Source: Sabellastarte sp. h YS-2021
Taxonomy: Eukaryota > Annelida > Polychaeta > Sabellida > Sabellidae
Reading direction: 5' to 3'
NCBI GenBank assembly: GCA_964017235.1
Contig: OZ024936.1
Location: 11,694,496-11,758,495 of the forward strand
DNA: 64,000 nt
Shown here piece after piece: positions 1 to 10,879 of the stretch. The translations under genes were made by a program, and so were the position numbers. The notes below the pieces were generated by a model. That model did not search any database, was not told where the DNA came from, and was given only the letters and a program-made list of their open reading frames with translations. Position 1 is the stretch's first letter. Every line of letters starts with the position of its first letter.

Positions 1-774
1 TTTGTCCCAATGTTCAAAATTTAGACAGCAGAAATAATCTGAAATTCGCTTTCAAAAGAAGAGTGGCTGGTGTCAATACACCTCAAAGATGCATACTCCC
101 ATATACTGATACACAAAGAATCCCATTTGGGTTAGCGAGCGATCTCCTAGAATTCACATGAATTGTAAGGGAAGCAAAGTTCATTCTTCAGTCCCGCAGA
201 ATCCAAATTCATCAGTACCTGGGCAACTGGTTCTTAAGAGCATACAAAAACACTAGTGTCAAGATCAAACAAAAGAGTTGATACATATTATTCAAAAACT
301 CAGCTTTGGGATAATTTTTTTTAAATCAAGGCTTTAGTCAACACAAAAGATACACTTTGTAGGTTATCACTATGATCTGGAACAAGGAAAATCCTTCCAA
401 CCGAATCAAAACTAAAAATACTTGCAAAATCAATCCATTACATGGTGATCATGGAGTGCTAATGTCTCTGATAGGTGTTATAGCATTTCTGTAAAAGACA
501 ATGCCAATGGGCAGGATCCACATGCACCTCTTTCACTGGTGCAAACTGGCAATATTCCCAGTTACTAGATCTTTAACATCCCTGTTTCAAACCTTTTGAA
601 AAAGCATCTTCAATTAATCAGTAAGAAAAATCCCAAAAAAATGTGAAAATAAATTGTCCTTTACATCCAGAAGAGCACAACATTCTTATTTTCACAGATG
701 TGTCAAACCAGGGTTAGAGAGCCGATCTACAAAATGTGACCGTCAGTGGCATTTGGAAAGATCAAGAAAAACTT
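1..774 (+). pseudogene. DIRS family A relic: RT and RNase H part
   Basis: Degraded plus-strand coding sequence homologous to the RT-RNase H polyprotein of the inner DIRS at 20.5-22.6 kb. Reading across frameshifts, the segment near 60-170 matches the RT palm region (an SIHLKDAY-like stretch, then PFGLASDLLEFT). The region near 200-235 matches the catalytic block, but the YIDD box has become YLGN, so the RT is dead. At about 640-774 the RNase H opening is recognisable (LIFTDVS for LLFTDAS, then SGIW). There is no continuous ORF. The element runs off the left edge and is cut at 774 by a LINE; it resumes near 5089. The family assignment rests on shared motif order with the inner element. Confidence 0.7.
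758..774. repeat. Target-site duplication of the LINE, left copy
   Basis: The 17-base word AAGATCAAGAAAAACTT occurs here and again at 4705-4721, exactly bracketing the minus-strand LINE at 775-4704. Both copies are identical. The left copy continues the DIRS family A RNase H sequence, so the LINE landed inside that older relic. Confidence 0.75.
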
Positions 775-3700
775 GAAGTGAGTACAGGATATACATACAC
801 ATCTATGCAAGAAAGATAAGTAAAACAGATTAACAGATCACAATAAGTTCATATCAATAGAAAAAAGGCATATTAGTAACTGTTCAACATCAACATCGAC
901 TGAACAAAATATTTAGGCTGAATTCTAGACTGTTAAAACAAAACAACAGGTCTTTTACATTGACTCTGTGCTTGGAATACTAATTCCACCATAACTGTCA
1001 TAATTGATTTTTTTTAAGTTCCTGAAAACAGACTTTTCCAAAGTGACCATTTTTTCTTGAATTCACTTTTATTATTTATTTTTGATAATAATTCTTGCTC
1101 TATGAATTTTTCTTTAGCAATTTCCTGGACTTGGTACACATTTAAATCACTACCTTTCATGGCACATTTAAAAATATAGTATCTAACAATCATCAGAATA
1201 AAGTTCAATGGGCAAGAGTTTGCATCAGCTTCAGTGTATCCTAAAACCAATATTTTTTTTGTCAAAATTACATTTATTTTTATTTTGGATCTTATCCACG
1301 CTTTGACATTGTACCATAAGTCGCATACTTTTTCACATTCTGAAAATAAATGAACTAAAGTTTCAGCCTGTTCACCACATATTCGGCATAGGTCATTATT
1401 TGTAATTTTAATTTTTTTTCAAAAAGTGATTGGTACCTAGTATTCTCTGAATAATTCTATATTGAAACCATATGTAAGTGTTGTTTTTTATGGTATTAAA
1501 GCATATATTGTACACATGTTGCCAATTTTTGCTATCTTGTTCTGTTCCAAATTCAGAATTCCATTTGATTTCATTGCCAGGTTGATCTGCTTCAAAATCA
1601 GACATTGCTTCATATATTTCCCTTTTATTTTTCATGGAGTTCATAATTATTTTCAAATGGAAAGGTACATATGGTTTCGTACAAACAAAGTTATTTCCCT
1701 TTTTGTGTTTTTCAATGAAGGCTTTTACCAACCTTTTTATACTGTAATAATGCAAAAAATTTATATTTATCTTATACCTTTCTGTTAAAGTGTCTTGAGA
1801 TAGTACATTACCTCGATTATCTATAATATCATTTATAACATTAATACCTTTTCTTGACCAGTTTAAGTAGAAAGTGTATCTGGCACCTAACTGTTTGTTA
1901 AACCAGATACTACTGTTACAAATATCTTCATTTGATTTGATTTTTTGTTTTGCACATAGCTCTGACCAATATTTAAATACCGCATTCCAAAATGGGTTTA
2001 GAACTTGTTGAAAATTTAACAACCATTGTCCACCATAGATATTTATGTTATCTAGTTTCTGTATTTCACTCATCAGCAGATCACTCCAAGTGTGTTCCGT
2101 TTGGAAGATAATATATTTAAGCCATTTAAGTTTCATAGACTTTTCAAAGTTAAATATATTTATCATTTTTAGACCACCTTTGTTATAGTTCATGGATACT
2201 GTTTTCCTACTCACTTTATCAGGTTTCCCGTTCCAAAGATAATTGTAAAACAATTTGTTAATTTCATTTAGAATGGAATTTGGTGTGGGTACTGATGAAA
2301 ATAGATGGATAAATTTTGGCAAAATTAATGTTTTTAAAACAGTTATTTTACCAATGGGTGTTAGTATTCTGTATTTCCAAGAGTTTAATTCAGCTTTTGC
2401 TTTAAGTAAAACTTTTTCAAAATTCATTTTCGAAATATTATTTAGGTCTGTCGAGAAAGTAATCCCTAAAAGTGTGAATTCGTTTTCTCCCCAAAACATT
2501 TCAGGGTTAGTATTTATTCTTGATTTAGAGTTTATTTTACTTCCAATCCAGATGAGTTTTGTTTTATCTTTATTCACTTCAAGACCTGATATACTACCGA
2601 ATATCTCTAAAGTATTTAAAGTGGCCTGCAAGGACTTTTGACTTCCATCAAGGATAACAGTGGTGTCATCTGCAAATTGTGTTAGTTTAATTTGTTTTTT
2701 ACCGACTGTAATTCCTTTGATATCTGTATTTTGATCTATCATTAGAGTAAGTATTTCTGCAACTAAGATAAATAGATATGGCGAAATCGGATCTCCTTGT
2801 CTGCATCCTCTTTCTATCTTAATCGGTTTCGACAAAAAACCACATTGAATAACATATGCACTAATGTCACTATTAAAAAGTTTAATCCAATTTATAAAAT
2901 TTTTGTCAAATCCAAAGGTTTTTAGAACTTCACAGAGAAAATTCCAGAACACAGAGTCAAAAGCTTTCTTGAAGTCAATCAGCATTAATAGCCCAGGTAT
3001 TTTTCCCTTTTCTGCATAGCTCATAATATCATATACTAATCTTGTGCCTTCTTCAATGCGCTGCCCCTTTATAAATCCTGATTGACTTTTTGAGATAATG
3101 TATTCAAGGTGTGGTTTCAGTCTGTTTGCTATTACAGCGGAAGCCAGTTTATATATTGAGCATAGCAGAGATATTGGCCGCCAGTTTTCAATAAGATTTC
3201 TATCTTTACCTCCCTTAGGTAAACATGTTATCACTGACTGTCTTAATGAAACGGTAAGTTTTCCTTTTCTGTAACAGGTATTTAATGCATTCAGTACATG
3301 GATTTTGAGTTTACCCCAAAACACTCACTTTTAAAAAATCAGCAGGAATACCATCAATTCCTGGTGTTTTGTTGTTTTTAGTATTTTTAAGGGTAGTGCT
3401 TAACTCACTAATATTAATTTCCCCACTAATATCTGTACAGCAGATTTTCGTAACTTGTGCGGCTATTTGTGGTGGTATAAGCCCTTGCTTATTTTTGTCT
3501 TTTTTCCCAAACAGATCACTGTAGAATTGTCTTACTTCTTCTAATATTTCCATTTGATTCACCAACAGTTTACCATTTTTTGGCTGGATTTTTTTCATTG
3601 TTTTTTCAACGTAATTTTTTTTTCCAATTTACAAAAATATGATGTTGGCTTTTCCCCTTCTTCAAGCCATTGCAAACGTGTTCTGGTGATGAATCCTTTA

Positions 3701-4704
3701 ACCTTTTGCTTACGAATAGTCTCCAGCTCTTCTTGTTTGTCTGCCAACAATTTCATATTAGCTTGTGAGACTGAAGAATTTTCAAGTGTTTTAATATCTT
3801 CTAATATCCTATTTTCTTTAAGATAACATTGCTTTTTTTTATTTGTAGCGAATTTAATTGTTTCACCCCAAATTCGTAGAAAAAGAACCTCAAGAAATTG
3901 GTCACTATCAATTGACATTTTAATATTGTCATTAGCTTTTAAGAAATCAAGGTCATATACAGGCAAAGCATAATTTATTTTTTCTTCCTGTATTAAATTG
4001 TTAACTAATTCGAGATAGTTCTCATCCTTCAGCAAACTATTATTAAATTTCCATAATCCTTTACCTTGTTTAAATGTATTTATATTTATTTGTAGCTCAA
4101 GTATAGAGTGATCAGATTGATAGCCCGGATTTATGCTACATTTATCAATAATATCGGTCATTGAAGTATTTGCAAGAAAATAATCAAGTCTTGCTTGTTT
4201 AACTGGGTTTTTTTTCCTCCACGTATATCGTTTTTGATTTGGATACAAGTATCTATAGACATCAACTAACTCTAATTCAGTAATGAGATCAACGACTTTT
4301 TGTCTGGACCGTGGATTGTTTTATTACATTTGTATAGTTATAGCAGTCCTTCAATGGGTCTAGCGCTAAATTTAAATCTCCACATATTAGGACATAATCT
4401 GTATTACCTTTTTCTGCTAAATCTCTAATCGAATCAAAGAAAGTAGGTTTATCTTGATTTGGTGCATAAATTGTAATTAAGTTTATTTTAATGTCACTTA
4501 CAGTTATTATCAGTTGCAACCAGTTGCCATTATCATCTTTATTTACATCATGAATAGTATATTCAAAATTATTGTTAAATAAGATAGCTACTCCTCGGGA
4601 ATTATTTCTGAAACCATGTAGGTAGCAGTCCGGCCAAATTTCTTTTACTGAATTTATTTCTTTTTCAGTTAGATGTGTATCTTGTAAACATACTATTGAT
4701 GCCC
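775..4704 (-). mobile_element. L1/Tx1-like LINE, 5'-truncated, minus strand
   Basis: A non-LTR retrotransposon copy of about 3.9 kb, bounded by a perfect 17-bp TSD (758-774 and 4705-4721). On the minus strand it contains an APE-type endonuclease missing its first residues, a full reverse transcriptase and a C-terminal zinc-knuckle domain, followed by about 240 bp of 3' UTR (775-1013). ORF1 is absent, consistent with 5' truncation during target-primed reverse transcription. I see no clear poly(A) tail at the 3' end. Domain order and motifs fit the L1/Tx1 group; the exact clade needs a phylogeny. Confidence 0.8.
1014..4704 (-). pseudogene. LINE ORF2: endonuclease, reverse transcriptase, zinc knuckle (broken)
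   Basis: This is the ORF2 polyprotein of the LINE, read on the minus strand through at least four frame breaks. The endonuclease part (about 4700-4100) shows LQDTHLT, YAPN, GDLN and the SDH motif (GYQSDHSIL) of APE-type nucleases. A linker region (4100-3330) leads into the RT, the longest open stretch (3324-1408, 638 codons). There NWRPISLL, the SGF.KG motif, the LIDFKKAFD box, GCRQGDPISPYLF and the catalytic FADDT are all present. Downstream, near 1400-1300, a C-x2-C-x8-H-x4-C knuckle (starting CRICGEQ) is followed by a C-terminal tail ending at 1014. The catalytic motifs are preserved although the reading frame is broken near 4289, 3595, 3324 and 1408, suggesting a moderately recent dead copy. 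Confidence 0.8.
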
Positions 4705-4721
4705 AAGATCAAGAAAAACTT

Positions 4722-5088
4722 ACTTGTCGCACATATTACAGATCGTCAATACCTTACTGTTCTTCCTTTCCGCTCATCAGTCTTCTAGTCAATGAAACAA
4801 TTTGATCACAGCTTTGCCTTTGATGCTCCTAAGATCTGGAATGAACTCCCTCGTGATGTGCGCTGTACAGCATCAGTTGCCTCCTTCAGAAAGAAGCTTA
4901 AAACTTACCTGTTTGCAAAAGCATATCCCCCATAGCCTCTCCTGTCACCCTGTGTCTCCTTGGTATGACCTGGCTATGTCCTCGGATTAATGTTAACTGC
5001 CTTGCTTTATGTTGAGTTGCGCCTTAGAGTCCATCAGTGATGGAGATTAAGCGCTATAAAAGTCCACATTAGATTAAATGGATTAGAT
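4722..5088 (+). mobile_element. 3' end of a second LINE family (RTE/CR1-like)
   Basis: A 5'-truncated non-LTR fragment. The C-terminal peptide FDHSFAFDAPKIWNELP, then SVASFRKKLKTYLF, is the conserved tail of RTE/CR1-type LINE ORF2 proteins (the serine-phenylalanine, AP..WN.LP and SF...LKT.LF pattern). It is followed by a short 3' UTR with the family signature TTAGAGTCCATCAGTGATGG and GATTAAGCGCTATAAAAG, ending in ATTAG/GATTAG-like simple repeats. The same tail recurs at 5616-5706, 39385-39680 and near 45050. It abuts the right TSD copy of the L1/Tx1-like LINE; DIRS family A resumes right after it. Confidence 0.7.
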
Positions 5089-6779
5089 TGTCTTACGACT
5101 AAAGGCAGTGTTTCTAGCCCTAAAAAGCTTTCAAGACAAAAATTCAGAACAAAAAAATTGTCATAGCATCAGAAAATGCCATTGTGGTCAGTTACCTGAA
5201 CAAACAAGGGTGTGCACTCTCATGGGACAAGTATGGTGCATGTCGGCCTACTGCAATCCTCAAAATATCCTCATAAGATCGACACATATTCAGGGTTGCC
5301 TAAATGTCACAGCCAACAGCCTCTCCAGAAAGGACAAAGTGATCCAGACAAAGTCCTTACATCCCTAACTGTTCCATCTAATTTGCAAAGTTTGTTACAA
5401 ACCAAAGGTAGACATGTTTGCCACTAAAATGAATCCCAAACTTCCACTCCATGTCTCACTAGTCCTAGATGCCAATGTACTGAACTTAGATGCATTTAAT
5501 ATCTCGTGGGAGTGTCGGGACAGCTATGTCTTTTGTCCTGTAGCTGTCATTCCAAAGGTCATTTAAAAATAAACACCTAAAGGAGCAAAATGATTTTGTA
5601 GTGGCATCAGGTTTATGTTATATTGCTTTATCTTCAGTTGCGCCTTAGAGTCCGTCAGTGATGGAGATTAAGCGCTATAAAAGTCCACATTAGATTAGAT
5701 TAGAATAGGTTTACCAAGTATGCATTGGTTTTGGGACTTAGTGAATCTGTCAACAAAACCCCCACTACAGTTGCCTCATTGGTCTCATCTATTGAAACAA
5801 CCATTCAGCCAGAAATATCAAAATCTGTTTTCCGAGAGTTCATGTTTGGCACCTGGACATCTCTCAGAATCAGTTGAATCATTCTCTGAGCAGGTGACAG
5901 AACGAATTAAGGCACCTCAAATACCCTCATCTGGAAAGCTCTATAATAAAAGTGGTCCATTTTTGAACTCTGGTTCCAACAGAATCAGGTGGTCAGATCA
6001 GAGACCACTATCCCAAAAATAGTACATTTGTTGAACCACTTGTTCACTGCCAAAAATCTGAAACCTGCCACTATTGCAGATTATAGAACTGCCACTGCTG
6101 ATCGTCTGGGACATGTTGGCCAGGAAGTGAGGATTTTAATAGGCTCATTGCAAGCTTTTATAGGGACAGACCTATTACTAACAGAATTATTCCTTCATGG
6201 GTTTTTGTCTTTAGTCCTGTGGACAAGACTGTATTTTGTGTGTCTTTAGCATCTTGGACCTTTAGTTCCCTGAATAGACATAACCTCACACTGGAAGGAG
6301 GACACAGTTTCTCCTGCTTTTAAGATCAATTGGCCTCAGATGGTCCAAATTAGCTTCAATGGTCAGTCCTGCTCTAAAGTCTTTTTTCAGCTCAGATCTG
6401 ACAGAAGACATGATTGACTCTTTGTCCGGTTAGAGCCCTCAGATATTGTTTGGACAGAACTAGCAGAAAAGGGAAAAATCTCCTATTCATCTCATTTAAA
6501 GATGGATTTAATAGAGATAGCCAGATATCTACTTTCTCATCCTGGATCAACAGACTGCCATGTTGGCTTATCAGTCTTCTAATTCAAAAGATCAGCCGAT
6601 TAAAGGACATTGTTAGATCTTTGTCAGGGTATTTAGCCCTCACGAGTGAGGTCTCACTATAACAGATATTAGGCACCTTCACCACCCTCCATCTAAAATA
6701 TGTGGCATGGCCATCCTCGGAGCAATCAGGTTACAAATTAGATCCTGTGCTGTCAGTTCAGCATGTGGTTAACATTTAA
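5089..6779 (+). pseudogene. DIRS family A relic: RNase H end and tyrosine recombinase
   Basis: Continuation of the relic at 1-774. In order: the RNase H core (LKAVFLALKSF), NSLSRKDKVIQT, the DMFATKMNPKLPLHV block that follows RNase H in DIRS elements, and FCPVAVIPKV. A LINE tail interrupts here, then SMHWFWDLVNLS and the recombinase N-terminus (SESVESFSEQV). The core recombinase has CPVRALRYCLDRT and KNLLFISFKDGF. The end of the protein is VLSVQHVVNI and a stop at 6779. In the last motif the catalytic tyrosine appears to be histidine (TFTTLHLK here, TFTNFYLK in the inner copy). Many frameshifts and stops make this a relic only. Confidence 0.75.
5616..5706 (+). mobile_element. 91-bp 3' tail of the RTE/CR1-like LINE
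   Basis: Contains the family 3' signature (TTAGAGTCCGTCAGTGATGG, AGCGCTATAAAAG, then ATTAG-like repeats). It is flanked by the direct repeat AGGTTTA at 5609-5615 and 5707-5713. Removing the insert and one repeat restores the DIRS reading ...ASGLPSMHWFWD, which aligns to the inner element's ...APGWPGMSWFWD. This is an extremely 5'-truncated insertion. Confidence 0.75.
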
Positions 6780-6821
6780 GAATGTACACATTTACATTCT
6801 GTGTTTCCATACATACCTGGG

Positions 6822-7150
6822 GTGGATTTCATGAAAGGTCTCAGACTTAGCCCAGTCCCAAGCTGAACCACTGGCTCAAATGTGAGCCTTCTGGCTCAGG
6901 TAAGTTTGTGTATGGTTTTAACGGAAGGGGTGTCAGTTGAGACCAAGCTTTGGGAAACCTTGTAAACATAAAAACACACCCAAAGACTACTTCAGGGGGT
7001 TGTTTTATATACTTGTGCCGTATTATCAGCCATTTCAAATTTTGAAGTGGAGAAAGAATTATGGCGGCCATATTTGAGCCGTTGTTTGTACAAAACTTAA
7101 GCCTAATTTCTGCTAGTCTCATTTGAGACTGAGACCTTTTGTGAAATCCA
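6822..7150. mobile_element. TIR element (MITE) next to DIRS A
   Basis: About 329 bp with inverted ends: TGGATTTCATGAAAGGTCTC on the left and its near-complement GAGACCTTTTGTGAAATCCA on the right (about 25-30 bp, few mismatches). No coding potential was seen. I could not settle a target-site duplication, so the superfamily is left open. Confidence 0.6.
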
Positions 7151-7467
7151 TAAAGCCTGAACTGTTGTCAAGTACACTTTTATAACATGTACTAAACATA
7201 TTTTTTTCCATAATTGGTCATCAATGTTTACATCTCTCTTTGCCACTTATGTTTCATAATATGAATATTTTCATTCAGTTCATTAATAAATTTATAATAG
7301 GCACTTAAGCCTTTTTATTTGTCCATACACATTTCATTTGAAATGGAACAAAAGGTTTCTCCACATTGCAGTCCCCCCACCCCAGGAATCCGTAAAGACA
7401 GCACTGCGGAGCATAATTTCATTTTTACAATAACAATGTAAATTAGTATATTTATAATAAAAAGGTT
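7151..7467. other. No gene seen
   Basis: AT-rich DNA without a supported ORF or recognised repeat. Short stop-free stretches here lack any motif. Confidence 0.5.
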
Positions 7468-7481
7468 AAATAAGACTACTA

Positions 7482-7809
7482 GTTTTTGAGGTGCCAGCAC
7501 ACTTCTCCGAACAGTGCAACCCCTGGGGTGCAGGACTGACAAGCCTGATGCCTAGACACTACTAATGATTAGCTTCACTGAGTTTAGTTCAAGTTTCGAT
7601 GTGGTAACACTCTCGCCTCCCACCTCTGAGGCCGGGGTTCGGTTCCCGGCACAGCCTCAAGTGGGAAAGCTGGTAGTTGCTTGCCGTTGGTCGGCAGTTT
7701 ACAGTACAGAACCCTAACGAACTGTATGTACGGTTTCCTCTGCCGTTCCAACTACCCGTCGTGATATGACCTGTACAGTGTTGAAAGCGATATAAAACCC
7801 CAAATAAAT
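7482..7809 (+). mobile_element. Chimeric tRNA-derived SINE with foreign 5' module
   Basis: A 328-bp insertion bounded by the 14-bp TSD AAATAAGACTACTA (7468-7481 and 7810-7823). Its right two thirds (from about 7598) match the SINE at 27082-27311. They contain the tRNA-like B box (GGGGTTCGGTTCC), the body beginning GGGAAAGCTGGTAG and the tail ending CCCCAAATAAATAAATA. The first roughly 116 bp are not SINE: they match a separate module present alone at 8451-8567. The tRNA 5' end and most of the A box are missing, replaced by the module. One TSD pair embraces both parts, so they inserted together. Confidence 0.7.
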
Positions 7810-7823
7810 AAATAAGACTACTA

Positions 7824-8450
7824 CTATGAATAACAGTTCCTGTATACAGACTACCTATACATCGTCAATATAAATCAGATAATGCAATATAAGGCCAAGA
7901 AGGCATCTTAACTTTACCGTAAAGGCCAGAACAGTGATGTCAAGGTCAAACACCTGAACATTTATAATATACTCTGATTGAATTATGTGTGTTGCAGGTT
8001 GAGGCTACCCCATTCTGAATTTTAGACTACCAGAAACTCCCCCACCACCTGTTTGATAAGAAAGCCAAGCTACCTGAGAAGCGACACAAAAAGTGAAGGG
8101 ACACACGGCAGACAGTGAAGTGACCAGGAGTGCTAATAATAGCAATGTATAGATACAAAAGCAATATAATATTTTACAGAAAACCCTCACCAAAAATAAT
8201 GAAATAAGCAAGAAATATAAACTTCAAATGTACTAAAAATAACAGCATAATGAATATAGATACAGGCAGTGAGGGTGGGTGTTCAAATTATGCAACATGT
8301 CCGTCCAGTTCCAACACAAAAATTCAAACTGAGCGGGGAAGAACTATGGTCAAACAGGGAGGTGAAAATATAAACAATGGCAGTAGCAACCAGGACTTCC
8401 AGAAATCCCCTCAAGAAGGCTATTGGTCTGTTTGAGGTCATTACACAACT
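7824..8450. other. No gene seen
   Basis: Low-complexity and AT-rich intergenic DNA. Two overlapping short ORFs on opposite strands near 8250-8489 have no recognisable motif. Confidence 0.5.
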
Positions 8451-8567
8451 AGTATTTGAGGTGCTAGCACACTTCTCCGAACAGTGCAACCCCTGGGGTG
8501 GAGGACTGACAAGCCTGGCGCCTAGACACTACTAATGATTAGCTTCACTGAGTCTAGTTCAAGTTTC
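8451..8567 (+). repeat. Stand-alone copy of the SINE 5' module
   Basis: About 117 bp closely matching 7482-7597 (shared words CACACTTCTCCGAACAGTGC and ACTACTAATGATTAGCTTCA) but not followed by the SINE body. It may be a retroposed small RNA or the head of another SINE. I do not recognise the parent RNA. Confidence 0.6.
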
Positions 8568-9339
8568 AAATCCAAGTCAGATGAAACATTTATTTTTTTC
8601 TCCAGTAAAGTCTTTGTAACACTGTTTGTCCTAAATTTGAATTAAGGGTGTAAGCTCTACAGACAAGTAATTTACCGTTGTCTGGTTTGTTGAGAATAGA
8701 ACTTACTGCTTCACCATTTTTATGAAGATTTATCTTAGTTTCTTAGTATTCCAATTTTAGTAGTCCAATTTAATTACCCCTGTCATTACGGTTTGTGAGG
8801 AAAGAAACTGACCCTGTTGAATATTACTTGATATTTATGAGTCGATTTTTCCATTTCCTTTGATCTCTTCATGTGTGTGATATATTGATGTGATGACCGA
8901 TATCTGATGTCACCCCATACACTACACACACCTGCATCCATGATGTGGAACAACCTGCCTTATATGATGGTAGTATATTGCCACCTTGTCTGATTGGTAG
9001 AACATTACATGCCTGCCTTCCTGATATAATTTGGATGGCATACCAGTAACTATGATGAAGATTGGGTAACTTGCATCTCTTTCTTTTCATTCAGGAACTT
9101 AACTTTAATTATAATCTCAATTTAATTAAGCTATTTATTTTTCACACTGTCACAAATTTGGGTAAACAATGTATGATTTACAGATTGGAACTTTACTTGT
9201 CAGCAGTTTGTTGAGACTGAATTTATTGCATTGCTTCATAGAGTTAAGTAAATTCATCTTTCAAGCCGGCGCCATGACGTTTATGTTGCTGCATGTCCGA
9301 TGTGGTGAGGGAAGGACATGTCTCATGATGATGATGACA
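8568..9339. other. No gene seen
   Basis: Unremarkable AT-rich DNA. Short ORFs at 8869-9090 (minus) and 9169-9354 (plus) show no family motif. Confidence 0.45.
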
Positions 9340-9490
9340 TCCCTCAAGCGATGATGACATGCCTCAAGTGATGATGACATGCATTAAGTGATGCTAACAT
9401 GCCTCAGGTGATGCTAACATGCCTCAGGTGATGCTAACATGCCTCAGGTGATGCTGACATGCCTCAAGTGATGCTGACATGCCTTAAGTG
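9340..9490. repeat. 20-bp tandem repeat
   Basis: Seven or so imperfect copies of a 20-bp unit (GATGCTAACATGCCTCAGGT and variants with GATGATGACATGCC). The same GATGACATGCC word recurs near 9940-10015 and in a 17-bp array near 29390. Confidence 0.8.
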
Positions 9491-9533
9491 ATGATGCTGC
9501 TGCTACTGTTTCCATTCCTCACCATAACTTTAG
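9491..9533 (+). other. Possible signal-peptide exon
   Basis: Starts with tandem ATG codons and encodes MMLLLLFPFLTITL, a strongly hydrophobic leader. It is followed by a textbook donor (TTTAG then GTAAGT) at 9534 and ends in phase 1. Joined directly to the exon at 10860 it is in the same frame as the downstream chain but hits a TAA six codons later. An alternative weak acceptor at 10898-10899 would skip that stop and keep frame. It could equally be an unrelated or chance exon. Confidence 0.3.
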
Positions 9534-9540
9534 GTAAGTT

Positions 9541-10859
9541 GAAAGCATTTGTAATAATACAAATATTTATTGACCAACTTGTAAACGTTACAGAAACATT
9601 TTAGCGATTCAGTAAGGTTGATATTTGTATGAATATTTGCATAAATCAACATTAATTAGATCCATTTTACTTATTTTTTGGTATTTTATTTCCTCATAGA
9701 CTTCTGTGATTAATGTCAGAAAAGTGTACTATAGCAAGTTGTACATGATTTCATAGTACAAAACTTAATGTTTCAGGTGAAAAGGTGTTCATTTTATATT
9801 TGTTGTATTTTTAAAAGAAATACTTTTCAAATAAAATCATCAGGATAAATCTGCATTCATGATATTGGTGAGGTCACAGTGTCCTATCTACATGATCTCA
9901 GCAGGATAGGATACAAACATGCAACTGAGTTATGAAATGACATGCCCCCATGGCAGAATGACATCGCCACAGCCCTGGTCAGTGATGACATGCCTGACAT
10001 GATGTTGGAGATGACATGGGGGTGATATAGTGAAAAAGGTAATATCCATAGATCTAGTTCCACTCTTTATTGCAATACTTAATACCAGACCACCATCACT
10101 GACGACCCATCTCTTACATTAACATCCCTTTGTGACCCATGGCTCAACGTAGCAAGCGCTCAAGCCTGATCATATTCCTTTAACTAACTTGCTAACTTGG
10201 AGCACTGAATTTATACAGTATTTTATGTAACTCAGAAACCATATCAGGAGAAATATCCATAAGCCCAGAAAGCTACCTGTGACAAGTAGAAAGGTTTGGT
10301 TTCAGATTTTTTGGTAGTATTTAATATCATGGCCCCATAGCTGATTACCTAATTCCCAATCACACATCTGTTTGAAACCTAGTTTTACATTCAGCTGTTT
10401 TACGTGTGCTCCACAATACTTCTGTATAAAAGCAAAGTTTTAGTATTTATACTTAATTTAATCTTGTATTTTCCTCATTTTATTCAATACTGAACACTAA
10501 TTTGGGCATGTAATTGTAATTTTAACTTCACCAGGAGTGTGTTATTTACTAGTAAAAATGCTTTGGACGTGACAATACCAAGGTATAATTAGTTCCACCA
10601 AGAATAACGAGGTTAGGACGTTTTGTTTTCATAACTTTGTCAGTTTGTTGCAGGATTCCACAAATGCTACTGATGGGAACTTATTGATAATCAGAAGATG
10701 GATCTTGATCCAACTTAAATCCCATCATTTTTTTAGACTGATCTGGATCACTATCTGGATACAAAATAGAAAAAAAATCTAGACGTTCCCATTTACTGAG
10801 TGTTCTTGTTAATTATTTTTTGGTCTAGAATAAAGGTCAGTTGTATTTTTACCTTTCAG
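9541..10859. other. No gene seen (possible intron)
   Basis: Mostly AT-rich sequence with scattered GATGACATGCC words (9940-10015). No ORF or repeat element could be supported. If the signal-peptide exon is real, this is an intron. Confidence 0.4.
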
Positions 10860-10879
10860 TTACCAGGGACAACTAAACT

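Noticed and set aside
1462..2641. Plus-strand ORFs opposite the LINE RT
   Set aside because: Antisense shadows of the minus-strand RT; no motifs of their own.
7598..7670. Possible genuine tRNA genes at SINE heads (also 11723, 13899, 27082)
   Set aside because: A/B boxes are present but each is fused to a SINE body and flanked by TSDs, and the folds are degenerate.
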